A DNA stretch of 64,000 nt, taken from the NCBI RefSeq assembly GCF_008704205.1, contig NZ_VXLC01000001.1, positions 682,001 through 746,000 of the forward strand, in the 5' to 3' direction. Positions 34,261 to 43,877 of this stretch are shown here, in pieces. Under the pieces are notes generated by a model, which was given only the letters and a program-made list of their open reading frames with translations, made no database searches and was not told the origin of the DNA. A program made the position numbers and the translations under genes. Numbering within the stretch: the first letter of the stretch is position 1; each line of letters opens with the position of its first letter. The DNA is from Nocardia colli. GTDB taxonomy: Bacteria; Actinomycetota; Actinomycetes; Mycobacteriales; Mycobacteriaceae.

Positions 34261-35055
34261 TCAGGCGAGCCCGCTGACCGGCTCCGGATTCACCTCGTCC
34301 CGCCAGCGGATGGCCCGCTCGACCTCGCTGAGGTCGTAGTCCGGGCCACTGACGCCGATGGTGAACAGCGATACGCCGGCCTCGACGAAGGCCGGGGCCT
34401 GGTCCAGGCCGGGCCAGTGCACCGAACGTTCGATGCGCGACTGGTCGCTGCCGACGGCGGCACAGTGCTCGGCGAGCACCTTGTTCTTGTGCGCGAGCAC
34501 GTCCAGGTCGGCGAAGGTATGCCACACGTCGGCGTACTCGGCGACCAGGCGCAGCGTCTTCTTCTCGCCACCGCCGCCGATCAGGATCGGGATCTCCCGG
34601 GTCGGCTGCGGGTTCAGTTTCTTCAGGCGGGCGGTGAGCCGGGCCATGTTGTCCTTCAGCAGGGCCAGCCGGGAGCCCGCGGTGCCGAACTCGTAGCCGT
34701 ACTCGACGTAGTCCTTCTCGAACCAGCCCGCGCCGATGCCGAGGATGAGCCGGCCGCCGCTGATGTGGTCCACCGTGCGGGCCATGTCGGCGAGCAGGTC
34801 CGGATTGCGGTAGCCGCCGCCGGTGACCAGCGCGCCGATCTCCACCCGCTCGGTCTGCTCGGCGAACGCGCCGAGCATGGTCCAGCATTCGAAGTGGGCG
34901 CCGTCGGGGTCGCCGTTGAGCGGGAAGAAGTGGTCCCAGTTGAAGACGACGTCGACGCCCGCGTCCTCGGCGCGCAGAACGGCGTCCCGGATGAGCCGGT
35001 ACTCGGGCGCGTGCTCCGGCTGGATCTGAACTCCGATACGAACTGCTCGGGTCAT
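34261..35055 (-). CDS. LLM-class F420-dependent oxidoreductase
   Basis: A 264-residue luciferase-like barrel protein: FNWDHFFPLNGDPDG, LGAFAEQTERVEIGALVTG, RNPDLLADMARTVDHISGG, LILGIGAGWFEKDYVEYG and IPILIGGGGEKKTLRLVAEYAD are typical of F420-dependent members. It would reduce or oxidise an unknown substrate with F420. A similar gene (Rv0044c) lies between leuS and ino1 in M. tuberculosis, so this is probably a backbone gene. ATG at 35055 is preceded by GAGGAGC. The 182 bases downstream, toward the amino-acid transporter, hold nothing I can identify. Confidence 0.9.
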   Translation of the reverse strand: MTRAVRIGVQIQPEHAPEYRLIRDAVLRAEDAGVDVVFNWDHFFPLNGDPDGAHFECWTMLGAFAEQTERVEIGALVTGGGYRNPDLLADMARTVDHISGGRLILGIGAGWFEKDYVEYGYEFGTAGSRLALLKDNMARLTARLKKLNPQPTREIPILIGGGGEKKTLRLVAEYADVWHTFADLDVLAHKNKVLAEHCAAVGSDQSRIERSVHWPGLDQAPAFVEAGVSLFTIGVSGPDYDLSEVERAIRWRDEVNPEPVSGLA

Positions 35056-35209
35056 GAAATGCTCCTCGTCGTTCGGATTGCCCCTGATCGAGGCTACCGG
35101 CGCGGCGGACGTCGAGCCCAGCGATCAAGCATCGACACGATGGCGGCACCGCCTCGCTGGGACACATCCCAAAGCCACGCTCCGGCGCCCCAGGGCATGA
35201 ATTGGGGTA

Positions 35210-35238
35210 TTGGCAATCCCGGGCCCAGCTCGCATACT
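35210..35238 (+). promoter_or_regulatory. Candidate SigA-type promoter of kinase operon
   Basis: TTGGCA (35210-35215) and CATACT (35233-35238) with a 17-base spacer lie about 55 bases before the kinase start. This is the only well-spaced vegetative-type promoter I see in the 237-base gap. Confidence 0.45.
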
Positions 35239-35292
35239 GACCCGCGTGCGCGGCCTCGGGCCACCATCGGCAGGGGCGCGGGGAGGTTCGGC

Positions 35293-36780
35293 ATGGCGTT
35301 ACGGGTGGGCGAAGTGTTCGCGGGTTACCGCTTGCTTCGCAAGCTCGGCGCGGGCGGCATGGGCGCGGTGTACCTGGCTCAGCATCCGCGACTGCCCCGC
35401 CGGGACGCGTTGAAGGTGCTCGCCGAAGGACCGAGTGCCGACGGTGAATTCCGGGCGCGGTTCCTGCGCGAGGCCGAATTGGCTTCCCGGCTGGCGCATC
35501 CCAACGTGGTCGCGATCTACGACCGGGGCATGTTCGAGGACAGTCTCTGGATCGCGATGCAGTACGTGGAGGGTTGCGACGCTGCGGAATTGGCCCAGCA
35601 GGGCCCGCAAGCGCTGCCGGTCGAGCGGGCACTGCACATCGTCGGCGCGGCCGCGAGCGGGCTGGACGCCGCACACGCCGCCGGCCTGCTGCACCGGGAC
35701 GTGAAGCCCGCGAACATCCTCGTCTCGCCGAAACCCGGTGCGCCCGACCGGGTGCTGGTGACCGACTTCGGCATCGCCCGCGCGGCAGGCGAATCGGCGA
35801 CGATCACCGCCGCGGGCGAGGTGCTGGCCACGCTGGCCTACGCGCCGCCGGAGCAGCTCAACGGTGCCGCGCTGGATCACCGCTGCGACGTGTACGCGCT
35901 GGGCGGCACCCTGTATTTCCTGCTCACCGGTTCGGTGCCGTTTCCACGGGCCACCCAGGCCGCGGTGATGTACGCGCACCTCGCCGAGCCGCCGCCGCGG
36001 CCGAGCGCCGCCAATCCCGCACTGCCGCCGCAACTCGACACGGTGATCGCCCGGGCCATGGCGAAGGATCCGGATGACCGATACCCGAGCTGTGGTGCGC
36101 TCGCCGCGGACGCGTTCGCCGCGCTGCGCGGTGAAACGATCACCGACGCGGTGCCGCGGCGCGGCAACCGGCGCTTGATCGCCATCGCCGCAATGGGTTT
36201 CGTGCTCGCGCTCGCCGTCGGAGCCGCGACGTGGACGGCGTATTCGAAGAGCACCAAGCCGATTGCTACCACCGTCGCGCCGACCACATCGGCGACCCGC
36301 ACCCCCGTCGCGGACAACTCGGGACCGTGGGGCGAATTCGGCTACATCATCGCGGCCTTTCCGGACCTGCTGCCGAATGCCCCGTTCAGCAGCGGATATC
36401 GGGGCCTTCGATGCATCAAGAGCCAGGTGAACGCGACGAACCTGCCGGCGACGGTGGCGCCGGACTTCGACGCGCTGAGCTGCAACGGTGACGGCAACCC
36501 GCTCTCCGCGCTGACCCTCACCTGCAATGCCAGCCACCTGCCGTTCCCGGTTGTATCGCTCACCGGCGTCACGAAAGCCGGTGAGCAGCAGTGGAATCGG
36601 AACTCCGGTACCGGTCGCGCGAGCTGGGGCGACGGCCGCGACGCGGACGGCCGGACCCAAGGCGTGCTCCAACTCGTCTTCGACAGCCCGGCCCGGACCT
36701 TCTGCAACCTGGTGGCCTACAGCTACACCGGGTCGGGACAGACGCTCTACGAGAGGTGGTGGCCGGATGCGCCGGTCTAA
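35293..36780 (+). CDS. Receptor Ser/Thr protein kinase (PknB-like), first copy
   Basis: A 495-residue membrane kinase. The kinase domain spans residues 8-270: GAGGMGAVYLA loop, Lys41 in RRDALKVL, HRDVKPANIL with Asp136, DFG at 158-160 and APPEQLNG. One membrane helix lies at about 288-308. The extracellular part of about 185 residues begins GPWGEFGYIIAAFPDLLP and has paired cysteines. ATG at 35293 is used, since GGGGAGG sits before it and the upstream frame is unrelated. It overlaps the lipoprotein gene by 14 bases. The outer domain is shared with the second kinase and is no PASTA domain, so the signal is probably not muropeptide. Confidence 0.92.
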   Translation: MALRVGEVFAGYRLLRKLGAGGMGAVYLAQHPRLPRRDALKVLAEGPSADGEFRARFLREAELASRLAHPNVVAIYDRGMFEDSLWIAMQYVEGCDAAELAQQGPQALPVERALHIVGAAASGLDAAHAAGLLHRDVKPANILVSPKPGAPDRVLVTDFGIARAAGESATITAAGEVLATLAYAPPEQLNGAALDHRCDVYALGGTLYFLLTGSVPFPRATQAAVMYAHLAEPPPRPSAANPALPPQLDTVIARAMAKDPDDRYPSCGALAADAFAALRGETITDAVPRRGNRRLIAIAAMGFVLALAVGAATWTAYSKSTKPIATTVAPTTSATRTPVADNSGPWGEFGYIIAAFPDLLPNAPFSSGYRGLRCIKSQVNATNLPATVAPDFDALSCNGDGNPLSALTLTCNASHLPFPVVSLTGVTKAGEQQWNRNSGTGRASWGDGRDADGRTQGVLQLVFDSPARTFCNLVAYSYTGSGQTLYERWWPDAPV

Positions 36781-38020
36781 GCGAACAACGGTCGGCGCGG
36801 CGGTATTCGCCAGTGCCGCACTACTTGTCGGCGTGCTGTCCGGCTGTGATTCGGTGTCCGGGACCGCGGAATCGACGGCACCCGATCTGTCCGGGCTCGA
36901 CGTCGGCGCGTTCGGCGGCGAACCGATCACCGAGCCGCACGACGGCACCGAATCCTACGGCCGGATCGTCGAATCGGTGCGGATGGCCGAGGGAGTGCTC
37001 AATCCGTACGACATCGATCCGGCGTTCGCGTTCGGGCATCCGTCGCTGCTGCCGACGCCCGGCGACACCACCGGCATCCTGGCCGAGGTCGCGCGTCCGG
37101 TATTGACCGCGCGCGGCATGATCAGCGGCTACACCGTGGGCGGCGCGGACCGCGTCGACGCGTCCTTTCAGCCGATCATCGGCCAGTCCAAGTCGCTGCG
37201 GATCACGGTGGTCCGCCTGCCCGACGAGACCGCGGCCCGCACCGCGGCGATGGAGATCGAGGCCGCCGACTTCGCCGTCAGTCTGGACAATATCGGCGTG
37301 CCGATCCCCAAATACGGGAAGGCGCTGAGTCATTGGCGGCCCCAGCTGCCCACGCTCGGGGTCACCGTCGCGCACGGGCCGTACGTGGTCACCCTCTTCG
37401 TCACGCATCCGACCACCGACCTGCCCGCGATGACGGCCATCGCCACCGCCACCCTCGACGCCGAGCTGCCGCGGCTGGACCGGTTCGTGCCCACGCCCGC
37501 GGACAAGCTGGCGGCGCTGCCGTTCGACACCGACGGCATGCTGCGGCGGGCACTGCCGAGCCAGCCCGGGCACTGGCCGTATCCGTCCATCACCGCGCTC
37601 GACCGGGGGACGATCGCGGGCTACGGCGGCGTGCATGGCGCCAGCGGAGTGGTGTACGGGGCCAGCGGGGCCGATCAGTGGACGCGGGAGGTCTCGGCTG
37701 AAGGGGCCAAGCCGGATCATCCGGTGGTCGACCGGATGGCCGTGGTCGACGACCGGTGGCTGCTGCGCCTGCAGGACCCGGTTCGAGCCCGGAAGTATTT
37801 CGATACTCGTGCAGCGGAATTCGCGCAGGCCGACGAGGCTTTGCCTGCGGTGCAGGCGGTTCCGGACGCTACCTGCTTTCGTAGCCGGGACAATCGGATG
37901 CAGTTCTTCTACTGCCAGGTGCTGGACGGCCGGTACCTGGCCAACGTCTATGCGCCCGACGAGAAGACCGTTCGGCAGATGGCCGCCGCACAGTACGCGC
38001 TGCTGGTGAAGACCCGATAA
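36767..38020 (+). CDS. Lipoprotein of unknown function between two kinases
   Basis: A 417-residue lipoprotein with lipobox LSGCDS (Cys near residue 27) and a mature domain I cannot place with certainty; it resembles the DUF7373-type lipoproteins of Nocardia and mycobacteria. Phrases such as GMISGYTVGGADRVDAS, ITVVRLPDETAARTAAMEIE and AAQYALLVKTR suggest two ferredoxin-like halves. ATG at 36767 lies inside the end of the kinase gene and so is coupled to it. It could be a ligand-binding partner or substrate-side sensor for the kinases; that is inference from position only. Confidence 0.8.
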   Translation: MRRSKRTTVGAAVFASAALLVGVLSGCDSVSGTAESTAPDLSGLDVGAFGGEPITEPHDGTESYGRIVESVRMAEGVLNPYDIDPAFAFGHPSLLPTPGDTTGILAEVARPVLTARGMISGYTVGGADRVDASFQPIIGQSKSLRITVVRLPDETAARTAAMEIEAADFAVSLDNIGVPIPKYGKALSHWRPQLPTLGVTVAHGPYVVTLFVTHPTTDLPAMTAIATATLDAELPRLDRFVPTPADKLAALPFDTDGMLRRALPSQPGHWPYPSITALDRGTIAGYGGVHGASGVVYGASGADQWTREVSAEGAKPDHPVVDRMAVVDDRWLLRLQDPVRARKYFDTRAAEFAQADEALPAVQAVPDATCFRSRDNRMQFFYCQVLDGRYLANVYAPDEKTVRQMAAAQYALLVKTR

Positions 38021-38030
38021 GAGCTGTTTA

Positions 38031-39476
38031 GTGCGGACTTTGGCGCCCGGAACCGTCGTCGCGGGCTATCGAATCGAGCGCAAGCTCGGCACCGGCGGGA
38101 TGGGCAGCGTCTATCTGGCGCGGCATCCCCGGCTGCCCCGGCGGGACGCGTTGAAGATCCTGTCCGACACCCATGGCGCGAGCGAGGCGTTCCGGGCGCG
38201 GTTCCGGCGCGAGGCCGAGATCGCCGCGCGGCTCGATCATCCGAACATCGTCGCGGTCTACGACTGCGGCGCCGACGACGACCGGCTGTGGATCGCCATG
38301 CAGTTCGTCGCGGGCTACGACGCGGCGGAGCTGATCGCGCGCGGCCGGGAGGCGTTGTCGCCGCAACGCGCGGTCGACATCGTCAGCGGCGCGGCGAGCG
38401 GGCTGGACGAGGCGCATCGGGCCGGGCTGCTGCATCGAGATGTGAAGCCAGCCAACATCTTGATCGAGCCGGCCGCCGACGGCACGGACCGGATCCTGGT
38501 CACCGACTTCGGGATCGCCCGTGCGGCAGACGATTCCACGAGCCTGACCACGGCGGGTTCGGTGCTCGCCACGCTGGCCTACGCGGCGCCCGAGCAGATC
38601 CGCGGCGTCGCACTGGATCATCGCGTCGACGTCTACGCGCTGGGCTGCACGCTGTACCAATTGCTCACCGGCACCGTGCCGTTCCCGCGCGAGTCGCCTG
38701 CGGCGGTGATGCAGGCCCAGCTGACCGCGACGCCACCGCGCCCCAGCGCCGCCGAGCCCGCGGTGCCGCGCGCGCTGGATGCCGTTGTCGCGCGGGCGAT
38801 GGCCAAGAATCCGGACGAGCGGTATCAGAGCTGTGGTGAGCTGGCGCAGGCCGCCGTAGCGGCCCTAACGGCGACGCCTCGGGGGCGTGGTCGTGCCAAG
38901 ATCGCGATAGCCGCCGGGGCAACGGTTTTGGCGCTCGTGGCGTTTATCCTCACAAGGCTCGGTGGTGAATCCGGGACTTCGGTCACTCCGACCGCGCTGC
39001 CGCCGTCGAGCACTCCCGCGCCCGTTCCACCCTGGGGCACTTTCGGTTTCATCGTTGATGCGTTCCCCGGCTTGTTGCCCGCCACTCCTTCTACGAGTGG
39101 TGACCGAGGACTGCGCTGTAGTCCGACGGACAGCGGAAAAGCCGTCTCGACCGACACCGTGGCTCTGGTGCCCGAACTGCTGTGCATGGGCGACAACAAC
39201 CCGGTAACCACGATGGTGGTGCACTGCAACGCCGACCGGTCGCCGTTCGCCCGCCTCGAACGCCGCAACGGCGACGACGGTGACGAGACCTGGACCCGGC
39301 CGTCCGGGACCGGGCGGACGACCTGGGGATCCACCACGAAGCAGAGCGGAACCACGGCCGGTCAGCTGGAGGTCCGGTTCGACAACCCCGCCAGAAGCTT
39401 CTGCACGCTGCGCCTGCTCGGCGCATCGACCGGCCAGGAGCTGCACGATCGATGGTGGCCGACCGCCCCGATCTAG
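38031..39476 (+). CDS. Receptor Ser/Thr protein kinase (PknB-like), second copy
   Basis: A 481-residue paralogue of the kinase upstream. Lys42, HRDVKPANILIE with Asp137 and DFG at 159-161 are intact; a TGGMGSVYLA loop and APEQIRG are present. A membrane helix lies at about 287-307. The outer domain starts PPWGTFGFIVDAFPGLLP and aligns by eye with that of the first kinase, including DRGLRC and the ending RWWPTAPI against RWWPDAPV. GTG at 38031 follows the lipoprotein stop by ten bases. Both kinases and the lipoprotein form one operon. Confidence 0.9.
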   Translation: MRTLAPGTVVAGYRIERKLGTGGMGSVYLARHPRLPRRDALKILSDTHGASEAFRARFRREAEIAARLDHPNIVAVYDCGADDDRLWIAMQFVAGYDAAELIARGREALSPQRAVDIVSGAASGLDEAHRAGLLHRDVKPANILIEPAADGTDRILVTDFGIARAADDSTSLTTAGSVLATLAYAAPEQIRGVALDHRVDVYALGCTLYQLLTGTVPFPRESPAAVMQAQLTATPPRPSAAEPAVPRALDAVVARAMAKNPDERYQSCGELAQAAVAALTATPRGRGRAKIAIAAGATVLALVAFILTRLGGESGTSVTPTALPPSSTPAPVPPWGTFGFIVDAFPGLLPATPSTSGDRGLRCSPTDSGKAVSTDTVALVPELLCMGDNNPVTTMVVHCNADRSPFARLERRNGDDGDETWTRPSGTGRTTWGSTTKQSGTTAGQLEVRFDNPARSFCTLRLLGASTGQELHDRWWPTAPI

Positions 39477-39596
39477 CCGGTTTGCGCGCGAACTCGAGCA
39501 TTTCGAGCGCGAATCGAGCAGACATAGTAATGTCGCCGGTCAACCCTTACTCGGATCGTCCGGCACGTTCCTGCCGGGATGGGATGTGATTTTGCC

Positions 39597-40670
<1,074 letters not shown>

Positions 40671-40681
40671 GTCCGATATCG

Positions 40682-40720
40682 ACGAGCCCGGTCCGCTATG
40701 GACCGGGCTCGTTCTTTTTC
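40682..40720. terminator. Intrinsic terminator with T-rich tail
   Basis: ACGAGCCCGGTCC (40682-40694) pairs perfectly with GGACCGGGCTCGT (40700-40712) and is followed by TCTTTTTC. It ends the ATPase transcript and, as it lies between convergent genes, may act both ways. Confidence 0.8.
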
Positions 40721-40736
40721 AGGCCGCCATTCCGTT

Positions 40737-41021
40737 TCAGCGGGCAAGCCATCCGGCGAAGCGGCGGGTGAGGAACGGCATGATCACCCACACCATGGCG
40801 GCTACCGCCACGGGCAGGATGCAGGCCAGGCGCAACGGGGCCGGGAGGGATTCCAGCAGTGGGCCGGTCACCGTCACCAGCGCGGTCAGCAGCGGGTAGA
40901 GGCCGGCCATGGTCAGCAGCCAGAACTTCCACTTCGCCGGATGCGCGGCGGCCGTTGTCGCTGCGGCGTGATCCGTCGGCCCACTCAGCGCGGTTGCCGC
41001 ATCATCGACTGCAATTTCCAT
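40737..41021 (-). CDS. Small two-helix membrane protein
   Basis: A 94-residue protein with two membrane helices (FWLLTMAGLYPLLTALVTV and RLACILPVAVAAMVWVIMP), ending FLTRRFAGWL. The pattern PAKWKFWLLTMAGLYPLL is what I know as the membrane tail of some antibiotic-biosynthesis-monooxygenase (ABM) proteins, but the ABM domain is missing here and no remnant is visible upstream. ATG at 41021 is used; GTG at 41033 is possible. It lies downstream of the next minus-strand gene with a 107-base gap. Confidence 0.65.
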   Translation of the reverse strand: MEIAVDDAATALSGPTDHAAATTAAAHPAKWKFWLLTMAGLYPLLTALVTVTGPLLESLPAPLRLACILPVAVAAMVWVIMPFLTRRFAGWLAR

Positions 41022-41128
41022 GGTAATAGTCACTTTCCGCTCCCAACTTCTGCGCCGCGGTGATCCGCCGTCACAGAGAAGACGATGCAGCCGCCGTGGC
41101 TGTGACATCGGTGGTGATCCGGCCGTGG

Positions 41129-41737
41129 TCAGCGGCGGGTGAGTTCGATGCCGAGCACGTCGCGGATGTAGATCTCCAAGAAGGCCGGCAGGTGCGGGTC
41201 CGCGGCGATCCGGTCGAAGACCGCCGCGAAGCGCGAGTCGGGGGTTTCGGTGAGGTGCACGATCCGCCAGGTGTTCAGGGGTCGTTCCTCGGTGCCCGCG
41301 GCTCCGTGCTCGACGTGGAAGATCGGTTGTCCGGTGCCCGCGTGCAGGAGTTCGCCGGTGGGGCCGGGCAATTCGGCGGCGCCGATGAACGTGACGAGCT
41401 GGTTCGCGTGGTCGAGGTGGGTCTGTTCGAGGACCAGGCCGTCCGTTTCCGGTCGCAGCCACAGTCGCTGGCGGGATTTCCGCACGAAGACATCTCCCTC
41501 GCCCCAGGACTCCGCGCCGCCCGTGACGACGTACGGGATGTAGATGTCCGGACGGCGGGCCTTGCGAGTCTCCATGTCCCACAGCATGGTTCGGGTGAAG
41601 ACCAGCGGGCTCGCCAGTTCGTACCGATCGACGAGCACCTGGTTGACATCGAGCGGCGGCAGCTCGTAGGTCGTGTTCGCCGGGTCCTCCCACGCCGCGC
41701 GAAAGCTCTTCTTGTGGTCGACGGTATCCATGTCCAT
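41129..41737 (-). CDS. Conserved hypothetical protein divergent from HxlR regulator
   Basis: A 202-residue cytoplasmic protein with a beta-barrel look, which I do not recognise. Readable blocks are TRTMLWDMETRKARRPDIYIPYVVTG, a set of alternating strands FVRKSRQRLWLRPETDGLVLEQ and ADPHLPAFLEIYIRDVLGIELTRR at the end. No signal peptide. It is divergent from an HxlR repressor across a region with two palindromes, so it is the likely regulated target. The start could be ATG 41737 or 41731. Confidence 0.7.
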   Translation of the reverse strand: MDMDTVDHKKSFRAAWEDPANTTYELPPLDVNQVLVDRYELASPLVFTRTMLWDMETRKARRPDIYIPYVVTGGAESWGEGDVFVRKSRQRLWLRPETDGLVLEQTHLDHANQLVTFIGAAELPGPTGELLHAGTGQPIFHVEHGAAGTEERPLNTWRIVHLTETPDSRFAAVFDRIAADPHLPAFLEIYIRDVLGIELTRR

Positions 41738-41784
41738 CTCCGACTTCTGTTGTGCCGGCTCCGATCCATCCCGACCCGAGGAGA

Positions 41785-41820
41785 CACTATGAAATTTATA
41801 GTGACTACCAACTCATGAGT
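41785..41820. promoter_or_regulatory. Two operator-like palindromes between HxlR gene and target
   Basis: CACTAT-N7-ATAGTG (41785-41803) and the perfect 10-mer ACTCATGAGT (41811-41820) lie in the 112-base divergent gap. Both are likely sites for the HxlR protein encoded at 41850. Confidence 0.55.
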
Positions 41821-41849
41821 CAATACCCGATCCGTGTTACCGTCGAAAA

Positions 41850-42197
41850 ATGGACGAAGCGACGGTGACGCACCCCGACCTGCGACCGGGCTTCTGCACG
41901 AGCTACCACCGCGGCGTAGAGCTGATCGGCAAACGCTGGAACGGCGTCATCCTGCGCGAATTACTGCTCGGCGCAAAGCATTTCGTCCAAATCCGCCGAG
42001 CCATCCCCGACCTCACCGACAGCATGCTCTCGGCGCGCCTGCGCGAACTCGAGGCCGCCGGCATCATCTCCCGAACCGTCTACGACCAAACCCCCGTCTG
42101 CGTCGAATACCAGCTCACCGAAATGGGCCGCGACCTCCAAGAAGCCGTCGCCGCCCTGAGCCGCTGGGCAAACCGCTGGTTCCCCGAAGACGACTGA
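41850..42197 (+). CDS. HxlR-family transcriptional regulator
   Basis: A 115-residue winged-helix protein of the HxlR class: IGKRWNGVILRELLLGAKHFVQI, AIPDLTDSMLSARLRELEAAGII and the wing SRTVYDQTPVCVEYQLTEMGRDL. A Cys at residue 17 (GFCTSYHRG) is the position that senses electrophiles or quinones in several HxlR proteins. It should bind the palindromes in the gap to the divergent hypothetical gene. ATG at 41850. Confidence 0.9.
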   Translation: MDEATVTHPDLRPGFCTSYHRGVELIGKRWNGVILRELLLGAKHFVQIRRAIPDLTDSMLSARLRELEAAGIISRTVYDQTPVCVEYQLTEMGRDLQEAVAALSRWANRWFPEDD

Positions 42198-42249
42198 AAC
42201 CCCCGCCGCACGGCGCATACCGCGCCTCGGCAGAGCGCCCTACCCGAGT

Positions 42250-42277
42250 GAGGCCGCACAGTCACCTGTGCGGCCTC
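42250..42277. terminator. Bidirectional terminator
   Basis: GAGGCCGCACAG and CTGTGCGGCCTC form a perfect 12-bp stem with a TCAC loop between the convergent HxlR and hypothetical genes. Confidence 0.7.
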
Positions 42278-42289
42278 CGGACAACTCAC

Positions 42290-42655
42290 TCAGTCGGCGA
42301 GCTTCGTACCGGCATGACTAGCCGCATGCACCTCGACGATCTCATCCGAATCGCCGTGATAGGTCGAATCAATCCACTCCCACAGAGCCGACTCCGCCTC
42401 CCGCAGCACCGATTCCGGAATATCGGTCGCAGATTGCGCCTGCAACAGGAAGTACGCCCGATCACCAGGATCCTGCCCCGGATGCTGCGCAGCCCAATTC
42501 AGGTGCATCTCATAGTCGGTCTCGGCCTGCCGCTCGATCTCGATCCGAGCATCCCCGAACTCCGCAAACCTGGCAATCCCCCGCGTCAACGCCGAGCACA
42601 CCGCCTCCGCCTCCACCGGCGTGCAGTACAACTGAAAAACCAGATGGCTACTCAT
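42290..42655 (-). CDS. Hypothetical protein
   Basis: A 121-residue acidic protein, probably cytoplasmic, that I do not recognise. It begins VFQLYCTPVEAEAVCSALTRG, has ARIEIERQAETDYEMHLNWAAQHP in the middle and ends with a helix ESALWEWIDS. The pattern of strand, helix, strand, helix suggests a ferredoxin-like fold. ATG at 42655. A small secreted protein gene lies 20 bases upstream on the same strand. Confidence 0.65.
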   Translation of the reverse strand: MSSHLVFQLYCTPVEAEAVCSALTRGIARFAEFGDARIEIERQAETDYEMHLNWAAQHPGQDPGDRAYFLLQAQSATDIPESVLREAESALWEWIDSTYHGDSDEIVEVHAASHAGTKLAD

Positions 42656-42674
42656 CGTTCGCAACATCCTCTCG

Positions 42675-43037
42675 CTACAGGGTGCGGCAGTGCCGCTTGT
42701 GGTAACCGTCCGGCATGATTCGGTCCACTTCCTGGTCGGCCGCCTTCTCGGCGTCCTTCCGGTTGTAGGCCGAGCCCGACGCCCGGATCTTCTCTTCCGA
42801 GTGCCCATTGGCAGGCGTCCCGTTCTTGACCTTGTCGCACTGCCGGGTAACCGTGATCTTCTTCGGCGCCGCCTGTGCCGGCGAAACCCCCAACAGCACA
42901 GGCTGACTCAGCGCAGTGGCCCCTGTCTGCATCGAATGTGCCGGTGCGGCAGTTGCCACAGACCCGCCTGCGATACCTGCGATAATCGGCGCAGCAAGCA
43001 AGCCAGCAATCATCGACACACGTCGAGTGTTCGTCAT
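42675..43037 (-). CDS. Small secreted protein
   Basis: A 120-residue protein with a signal peptide (MIAGLLAAPIIAGIAGG, cut near ATAAPA). The mature part is basic, with two cysteines (RQCDKVKNG and KRHCRTL at the very end) likely to form one disulfide, and KDAEKAADQEVDRIMPDGYH between them. No family recognised. ATG at 43037 is preferred since AGGGGG lies six bases before it; 43043 is possible. The 213 bases upstream contain nothing clear. Confidence 0.7.
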   Translation of the reverse strand: MTNTRRVSMIAGLLAAPIIAGIAGGSVATAAPAHSMQTGATALSQPVLLGVSPAQAAPKKITVTRQCDKVKNGTPANGHSEEKIRASGSAYNRKDAEKAADQEVDRIMPDGYHKRHCRTL

Positions 43038-43250
43038 TGTCATCCCCCTATTTCGGCCTCCGGCGAGGCTTTCCCCTTGCCGGCGACAAGTCCTCCCACT
43101 GTCTCGACGGCCTTCGAATGCGACCACCTCCGCGAGGATGATCCGAAGCTGTTGTCCGTCAATAGTGTTGGACGGCGCGTCAGCGGATACGGTTCCATCG
43201 AACGACAGACTCGCGGCGCGATCTAGATCACAGACGCCGCCCAGCGCTGG

Positions 43251-43766
43251 TCAGCGTTCGGTGCTGCGCTCGCGGGTGCGGCGGGTGGCCAGGTAGTCGT
43301 TATTGACGCGGATGGATAGTTGGTCGAGGGGGACTTCGTGGCCGGCTTCGCTGCGGACTTGGACTCGGACGGGGGAGCCGGTGGTGTGGTCGGTCAGGAG
43401 GAGGGGGGGTGGGCCGGGTTGGAGGTAGGTGTCGCCCCATTGCATGAGGGCCAGGATTACGGGGAGTAGGTCGCGGCCCATGGGGGTGAGGATGTATTCG
43501 TTGCGGGTGCGTTTGCCCTGCTCCTGGTAGGGCTGCTTGGTGAGCAGGCCGGCTTCGGTGAGTTTGCGGAGCTGGGTGGCGGCCGCGGCGTCGGTGATGC
43601 CGACGCGCTGGGCGAAGCCGTCGAAGCGGGTGGTGCCGTAGTAGGCCTCGCGCAGGATGAGCACGGCGGAGCGGGTGCCGACGAGTTCGATCGCCTTGGC
43701 GATCGAGCAATCCGTGGGCTGCCACGAGCTCAGATCGGCCAACGGTCCTTCCATCACTGCTGCCAT
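43251..43766 (-). CDS. HxlR-family transcriptional regulator
   Basis: A 171-residue HxlR regulator with an extra C-terminal domain of about 60 residues. The winged helix is WQPTDCSIAKAIELVGTRSAVLILREAYYGTTRFDGFAQRVGITDAAAATQLRKLTEAG in overlapping blocks, then PMGRDLLPVILALMQWGD. The tail (GSPVRVQVRSEAGHEVPLD) is a small beta domain seen in longer HxlR proteins. It is divergent from a thiolase gene, the probable target. ATG at 43766. Confidence 0.88.
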   Translation of the reverse strand: MAAVMEGPLADLSSWQPTDCSIAKAIELVGTRSAVLILREAYYGTTRFDGFAQRVGITDAAAATQLRKLTEAGLLTKQPYQEQGKRTRNEYILTPMGRDLLPVILALMQWGDTYLQPGPPPLLLTDHTTGSPVRVQVRSEAGHEVPLDQLSIRVNNDYLATRRTRERSTER

Positions 43767-43806
43767 GACCAACATCATAGCCTTGCTGACTTGTCTCGAC
43801 TATTGC

Positions 43807-43819
43807 CAGGTGTAACCTG
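43807..43819. promoter_or_regulatory. Palindrome between HxlR and thiolase genes
   Basis: CAGGT-GTA-ACCTG is a perfect 5-3-5 palindrome in the 111-base divergent region, flanked by two GACTAT-like words. It is the best candidate operator for the HxlR protein. Confidence 0.4.
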
Positions 43820-43877
43820 ACTATGTGTTGATAGAGCCAGGCAAGGCCGCCCGGTTCTCGGTCCGAGAGGAAGCACG

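Noticed and set aside
41022..41128. A remnant of an ABM (antibiotic-biosynthesis monooxygenase) domain in front of the small membrane protein.
   Set aside because: None of the frames upstream shows an ABM core; the long minus frame there is a shadow of the 202-residue gene.
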